Shown here: positions 9,364 to 12,939 of the stretch, piece after piece
How the letters are laid out: each line of letters starts with the position of its first letter
Numbering within the stretch: the stretch's first letter is position 1
Assembly (NCBI GenBank): GCA_001953115.1
Contig: LSSL01002605.1
Coordinates: 1 to 12,939 of the forward strand
DNA length: 12,939 nucleotides
Reading direction: 5' to 3'
From: Smittium mucronatum
Lineage: Eukaryota; Kickxellomycota; Harpellomycetes; Harpellales; Legeriomycetaceae
Notes under the pieces: generated by a model
Databases searched by the model: none
Seen by the model: only the letters and a program-made list of their open reading frames with translations
Told to the model about the DNA's origin: nothing
Translations under genes and position numbers: made by a program

Positions 9364-9385
9364 CCGGGCTATTCTTTTCTCCCGG
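9364..9385. other. GC-rich hairpin island
   Basis: CCGGG and CCCGG are perfect complementary arms at 9364-9368 and 9381-9385, separated by a 12-base pyrimidine-rich loop. A five-pair all-GC stem is unusual in DNA that is 80% A+T. No T run follows that would make it a bacterial-type terminator, and there is no gene next to it. Its role is unknown. Confidence 0.35.
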
Positions 9386-10245
9386 TCTTGTCTTTAATAT
9401 AGTTAATAAAAATAATTGGCTATTTTTTTAGAAAAATAAATAATATTGGTTGGGCAAAAAATTTCGGCTAATTTAAACCTAATTCGATTATTTTGATCAG
9501 TATTTTACTACTTATATGGGTTTCAACTATTATATTAAGAGCTATATTATTTTAGATAGCCTTCTAATAATTTTGGAAATGTGACCCATCAAATTTTATA
9601 TATTTTGGTTAAATTTTCAAATAATATCAAACCATTCATATATATATCCTTCTATTTGAGCATAGGATTTTTATGTTACATAAGAATAAAAAAATTTATA
9701 ATAAAAGCCGCATAAAAAAAAACGGGCTTATTATTAACAATAAATTTTTTAACTTTTTCTGCGTCTAAAAAATTATTTAGTATCTATCTGTGCGATTTAA
9801 CTAAGGCTAGAGATTAAAAAAATAAAAAAATTTGCGATTCCATTTAAAATTATTTAAATTGATACAGATTAGGAAGCATATACAAAATAAGCAATAAGGG
9901 AAAACTTTACTGACAAAAATTTATGTATATTGATAAAAAAAAAAAAAAAATTATTAATTGGGTAATTTGTATTCAAAAAGATGATATTTATCGAATATAT
10001 CGAATCATTTAAACTATTGAAACTAATAATTAGTGTGCTTTTTATTACAATTATATATTCTGTGAGGCTTTTCCTCCAACAATATTAAGGTTATTTGGTT
10101 AATGTGAACTTCAACTTATTTTTTTAATACAATGTTAATAACTTCAATTAAAAATTCATGAAAAACGTGCTATGGATTTCGGATAGAAAAAAAATAGTGG
10201 TTAATTTTTTAATATATATTTTTTGTATATTTAATATTATTGTAA
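9386..10245. other. AT-rich stretch with an A16 run
   Basis: GC is about 18-22%. It holds an A16 run (9935-9950). A 34-residue plus-strand frame starts with ATG at 9981 and ends with TAA at 10083-10085; it is hydrophobic and within chance expectation. No RNA gene is recognised, and I see no duplicated target site around the A run that would mark a retroposed copy. Confidence 0.55.
9935..9950 (+). repeat. A16 homopolymer
   Basis: Sixteen consecutive A, the longest A run in the window. It could be simple slippage or the tail of an old retroposed sequence; no supporting structure is seen upstream. Confidence 0.85.
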
Positions 10246-10404
10246 GATAACTTAATTAAAAACTATGCAAAAAAATATGAAAAAAGAAAAATGCGTATAG
10301 AAAACACTATTATCTTAGCTACAATAAACTCCTCTGCTGGATTACCTGCTGCGTACCTACGGAAAAAGGGTGTAATTTTCCAAAAAAAAGACCCCCACTA
10401 CTAA
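10246..10404 (+). CDS. Candidate coding fragment in a GC-elevated patch, function unknown
   Basis: The frame is open for 52 codons, from just after TAA (10243-10245) to TAA at 10402-10404. An internal ATG at 10291 gives 37 residues. From that ATG GC is about 40% by hand count, double the window average. The peptide is unusually balanced for this DNA and includes ENTIILATINSSAGLPAAYL followed by a basic RKKG and an end at KKDPHY. GC by codon position is about 43%, 38% and 38%. The minus strand also has a 33-codon open frame here, so strand is not certain. No family is recognised. It may be one exon, or one fragment of a longer decayed gene continuing to about 11.9 kb. Confidence 0.25.
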   Translation, partial: DNLIKNYAKKYEKRKMRIENTIILATINSSAGLPAAYLRKKGVIFQKKDPHY

Positions 10405-10481
10405 AATTTCTTCAATTAGACTGGGTGATTGAGGTTACGTGCAGTCATTAATTTTTTTTTCAATGAAAATTTTTTTATTGA

Positions 10482-10745
10482 GACTATTTAGCTTCTATTC
10501 AGAATCTAATAATAACAAAATTAATTAAATTAAGATCCCAATCAGGAGTGGAACTGATCGAAATGGGTTTCGTAAAAATATTTTTTAGATACTGAGATCC
10601 TTCTTGCTTTCAAAAGATGAAATTTTGCACTGTAAATGCCTTATCAGTGCTAAAAAATAGATTAATTCTGTTTCCAAATGTTTGTACTCTGGAATTTCCG
10701 TCCTCCGAATTGTTTTTCGCTATACCCACTACTCGAAACCAATGA
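10482..10745 (+). pseudogene. 88-codon frame with one internal TGA, possible broken coding segment
   Basis: One phase is open from 10482 to a TGA at 10743-10745, except for a single TGA at 10593-10595. The parts before and after read as varied peptides (LRSQSGVELIEMGFVKIF before; FCTVNALSVLKNRLILFP and LEFPSSELFFAIPTTRN after). The second part is about 35% GC, with codon-position GC of about 37%, 39% and 31%. The minus strand at 10610-10750 is also open for 46 codons, with a plausible peptide containing GIAKNNSEDGNSRVQTFGN but no Met, so the coding strand is ambiguous. The TGA may be a mutation, a Trp codon in a variant code, or may simply show that this is not coding. No family is recognised. 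Confidence 0.2.
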
Positions 10746-10750
10746 TAATA
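10610..10750 (-). CDS. Alternative minus-strand frame (exon-like, no ATG)
   Basis: 46 open codons, bounded by TAA at 10753-10751 and TGA at 10612-10610. The composition is well balanced, with KNNSEDGNSRVQTFGNRIN in the middle, and GC by codon position falls from about 37% to 33% to 30%. There is no Met codon, so it could only be an internal exon or a fragment. It overlaps the plus-strand frame at 10482-10745, and at most one of the two is likely to be real. Confidence 0.15.
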   Translation of the reverse strand, partial: YYHWFRVVGIAKNNSEDGNSRVQTFGNRINLFFSTDKAFTVQNFIF

Positions 10751-11141
10751 TTAATCTGAGTTAAATTTCAGTTTATTATATTCGAAAAGTAATACACTTA
10801 AGCAGTTAAATAAAATCAAGGTATTTCACTCTTAGGAGAAGACATGAGTATTTGAAAACCTTGATAATCAACAAAAAGGCTATTTTTGAGATACCGATTT
10901 TTTAAAAAATTAAGCTGCGAGAATATTCGGCTCCTTATGAGAATTCTTCTCATTACCTTGATATTATTAAACCCAAAAAGAATATGAAATAAAATCGTGG
11001 TTTCATATGTATTTATTAAGACTTTAATTTTTATTTGGTTAAGCCTAAATTACCAATGGAGCTTAATAAATTCACCATTAATATACTTAACTTCTTAAGA
11101 TAAAATAAAATTTCACTGTATATTGATAACTAAATTAAATT
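10746..11141 (+). other. GC-modest stretch with overlapping short plus-strand frames
   Basis: Two plus-strand frames overlap here. One runs 10810-10905 (31 codons, Arg-rich start FTLRRRHEYLKTL). The other is open from 10868 to TGA at 10985-10987, then again in the same phase to TAA at 11096-11098 and on to about 11158. They include CENIRLLMRILLITLILLNP and LIFIWLSLNYQWSLINSP. Each is short and could be chance. Together with the frames on either side they extend a run of same-strand reading that changes phase repeatedly, the pattern of an eroded gene. No start, family or splice structure supports a firm call. Confidence 0.15.
10937..10953. other. Perfect 7-bp hairpin
   Basis: ATGAGAA (10937-10943) and TTCTCAT (10947-10953) are perfect complementary arms around a three-base loop TTC. 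Nearby, ATCAAGGT (10815-10822) is inverted as ACCTTGAT at 10858-10865, and that 8-mer is repeated directly at 10955-10962 just after the hairpin. No T run follows, so it does not look like an intrinsic terminator. Function unknown. Confidence 0.4.
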
Positions 11142-11303
11142 ATGACTCAATTAATTAAACAATATACCCTAAAATATTCCGTCATAATATTGAAAGCACT
11201 GCTAATTGAGAAAAATTGTAATTCTATTCTAAATAAGCATTCTGTTTCTTTACATTATAGCTCACTATATACATCGTTGCATTTTTTTTTGAAAATTTGG
11301 TAA
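11142..11303 (+). CDS. Candidate 53-residue ORF, weak
   Basis: ATG at 11142 to TAA at 11301-11303. The peptide is varied (LKALLIEKNCNSILNKHSVS is its centre), at about 26% GC. GC by codon position is flat at about 25% in all three, so there is no codon-periodicity support. The next frame, open from 11308 in another phase, begins only after this one has closed, so a single insertion or deletion could not join them. Chance is a real possibility. Confidence 0.12.
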   Translation: MTQLIKQYTLKYSVIILKALLIEKNCNSILNKHSVSLHYSSLYTSLHFFLKIW

Positions 11304-11307
11304 ATAA

Positions 11308-11547
11308 ATATCTAAACTTGTCTCAAAAAAGCATAGGATATTTTTTTATCTTGATTTATTAACATTTATGTGTGGATCCTTAGAAAAATTTAAATTAGCA
11401 TATTTTAAAACTAGCCGATTGCTTGATATGAATCCTTGTCATCATTTAGATTTCGATAATATCAATTGTCAGCTTAGAAAAGTGATAAACTTAGATGATA
11501 AGATTTACATTGAAAAAAGTTGTGGTCGTGTTTTTATTTATTTATAG
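11308..11547 (+). CDS. Candidate small gene or exon, 59 residues from the internal ATG
   Basis: The frame is open for 79 codons from 11308 to TAG at 11545-11547; the first ATG is at 11368 and would give 59 residues. From that ATG the peptide is among the least low-complexity in the window, with CGSLEKFKLAYFKTSRLLD, then MNPCHHLDFDNINCQL, then KIYIEKSCGRVFIYL; it has four Cys and a His pair but no recognised metal-binding spacing. GC by codon position falls from about 34% to 25% to 20%, the order expected in AT-rich coding DNA. No family is recognised. About one or two open frames of this length are expected by chance in the window, so the composition is the main support. Confidence 0.25.
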   Translation: MSKLVSKKHRIFFYLDLLTFMCGSLEKFKLAYFKTSRLLDMNPCHHLDFDNINCQLRKVINLDDKIYIEKSCGRVFIYL

Positions 11548-11934
11548 TAATATCAAAATTTATATATATATACATACATTTACAACTTATAATTCTGATA
11601 AAATTAAGGAAAATATTTCCAAAATACAATAAATATTCATCAAATAGTATCTTTTTAATCTGAAATTTTGATTTTTTTAAATGTATTTCAGGGTTCTTTA
11701 TTCGGTTATTAGACCTTTTAAAGATTTTTTGCTTTTTTATTTGTTTGCCTGAGCTTTTAGGTGAAAAATCTGATTTCTTTATTAAATAATGTAACATAAT
11801 TTCTATTAATGGAAATTATTACCCAGTATTATTTTTAAATTGCCAATTAAAATAATGAAAGCCTATTTTTCATGATCATAAGAGCATATTTTTACATAAA
11901 AAACAAGAAAACTTGTATCTCCAGAATTTATTGA
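11548..11934 (+). other. Short plus-strand frames opposite an 87-codon minus-strand frame
   Basis: A plus-strand frame is open at 11664-11789 (centre LLDLLKIFCFFICLPELLG) and continues in phase after one TAA to 11855. A further frame covers 11854-11934. Opposite lies a minus-strand frame, 11797-11534, of 87 codons rich in Lys, Ile and Asn. That Lys-rich composition is typical of translated AT-rich noncoding DNA, so I do not call it a gene. The plus-strand frames look slightly more natural but are short and interrupted. The call is undecided. Confidence 0.2.
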
Positions 11935-12211
11935 ATAAAAAAAATCAATAAACGGTGTTATTCTATAGAAAAATAGGTTTTTATGAAATTGTTTTTAACA
12001 GAAAATTCTATCAGCCTCAGCATTTTATTCTAATTAAACACTAGCATTTTGATAAGTAGGTTTCGTGCCTTCTGATGATTTGCATTTTGTATTTTTGGGT
12101 GCCTAAAATAACGAATAAACTAATTGTTATAGCATATATTACAGCTATATCCATACATACTGAAATATTATATAAAAAAAATAGCGCGATAATTACTCTA
12201 GATTTCTTGAA

Positions 12212-12225
12212 TTTTTTTTTTTTTT
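12212..12225 (+). repeat. T14 homopolymer
   Basis: Fourteen consecutive T in noncoding DNA, 19 bases before the 13-base tandem repeat. Confidence 0.85.
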
Positions 12226-12244
12226 GAAAATAAACATGCTTGTG

Positions 12245-12281
12245 AATTTAATTTTTAAATTTAATTTTTAAATTTAATTTA
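12245..12281 (+). repeat. 13-base tandem repeat, about 2.8 copies
   Basis: The unit AATTTAATTTTTA is repeated exactly twice and then partly a third time before the sequence diverges. The unit is partly self-complementary (AAATTTAATTT), so the array can fold on itself. It looks like a simple minisatellite. Confidence 0.8.
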
Positions 12282-12939
12282 TATAAATTTAGATGATGGC
12301 TCTATCAAATTCACCGATTCACTTTGATTAAATTAAATGTATAAAAGACTTCTATAAATTGGAGTAATTTAAATTGATTTTTTAGTTATACTAACATTAT
12401 GGATAACTTTATGGAAATAATATATATTTGGTTATAAGCTTTATTGTTAAAAATCTAAATATTAGATCCGATTTTAGAAGTTATAATTTCATGCCAAAAT
12501 TTTCAATATTATGCCTATCTTATACCTTTATCATCTTATTTTTATTTATAAAGTATATTTTTGGTTTTCTACGGTTATTTTAAACATTTTTGGACAATAG
12601 GTGATATAAATATATAATAAATATGCCTACTTATTTTTAAAGCGTTAATATTTCTGCAAGTGGTGGTAGGATTTAATAATAAAAAAATCGAATTAGTTTT
12701 CAAACAAATATCTAAACCAGTTATAAATTCGATAATTATCTAAGTTAATTTTTTTTGAAAAAAAATTGTCGGAATTATCTTCTTATAAAACATTTTCGCT
12801 ATGAACGAAAGGTAAATATGACACTTTTTATTTATAACATCTTAAAATTTTCGACTATTAAGAGATTGATGTTTTTTGTGATATTATTGCCCCAATTTTT
12901 CTTGCTATATTTATAAAAAATAGTGCTGAGTTTATAATA

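Larger units (their letters stand above)
11935..12939. other. AT-rich stretch without a gene to the right edge
   Basis: GC is about 20%, with slightly GC-richer spots near 12060-12105 and 12785-12815. The latter includes a weak hairpin TTTCG...CGAAA. It holds a T14 run (12212-12225) and a 13-base tandem repeat (12245-12281). No gene, RNA or long repeat is seen, and no feature runs off the right edge. Confidence 0.55.

Noticed and set aside
8489..10210. 16-base direct repeat TAGTGGTTAATTTTTT at 8489-8504 and 10195-10210 as possible element boundaries
   Set aside because: Thirteen of 16 bases are A/T, a few 16-base matches are expected by chance at this composition, and flanks do not match.
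11282..11310. Frameshift at the T9 run (11282-11290) joining the frames at 11142-11303 and 11308-11547
   Set aside because: The second frame opens only after an in-frame TAA at 11305-11307 and after the first has stopped, so one insertion or deletion cannot connect them.
11534..11797. 87-codon minus-strand frame, Lys-rich
   Set aside because: It is the longest frame, but its length is near the chance maximum for this composition. The Lys/Ile/Asn content is uninformative, and plus-strand frames opposite it look more natural.
1..12939. CRISPR array, bacterial operon, phage or mobile-element genes, or a compact organelle genome
   Set aside because: No regularly spaced repeats, no ribosome-binding-site plus ORF series, no transposase, integrase or rRNA signatures, and no frame above 87 codons.

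Overview
This window is about 12.9 kb of very AT-rich DNA, roughly 80% A+T by hand counts on sample lines. It contains no confidently identifiable gene. No start-to-stop frame exceeds 87 codons on either strand, and the longest frames have the Lys/Asn/Ile/Phe/Tyr-rich composition expected by chance at this base composition. I see no rRNA, tRNA, CRISPR array, insertion sequence or bacterial operon layout. Long A and T runs, (TA)n microsatellites, rare long G or C homopolymers and the near-absence of coding capacity fit intergenic or intronic DNA of an AT-rich eukaryote better than a bacterium, a virus or a compact organelle genome. The species cannot be named from the sequence.

Layout. Bases 1-194 are the exception: about 45% GC in the first 138 bases, with an open frame entering from the left edge, an 11-base G run, and a second frame opening on the far side of that run. 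This could be the 3' end of a gene lying mostly outside the window. From 195 to about 10.2 kb the DNA is AT-rich filler. It holds a pair of 18-base inverted repeats 1.5 kb apart (522-539 and 2008-2025), a GC-elevated patch with a 52-residue minus-strand frame (3207-3365), a 61-residue plus-strand frame (4404-4589), a short purine-rich GC patch ending in a splice-donor-like GTAAGT (6753-6784), several microsatellites, and two more long G/C homopolymers (7369-7379 and 8369-8378).

The segment from 10,246 to about 11,934 differs slightly. Its GC is a little higher (about 25-40% in patches), and short frames with more varied amino-acid composition follow one another on the plus strand in changing phases, broken by stops. 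This could be an eroded coding region or exons of an unrecognised gene, but the evidence is weak and nothing matches a family I know. From 11,935 to the end the DNA is again AT-rich and featureless apart from a 13-base tandem repeat and a T14 run.

There is no sign of genes working together here. The most useful follow-ups are the left edge, the 522/2025 inverted-repeat pair, and the 10.2-11.9 kb segment.
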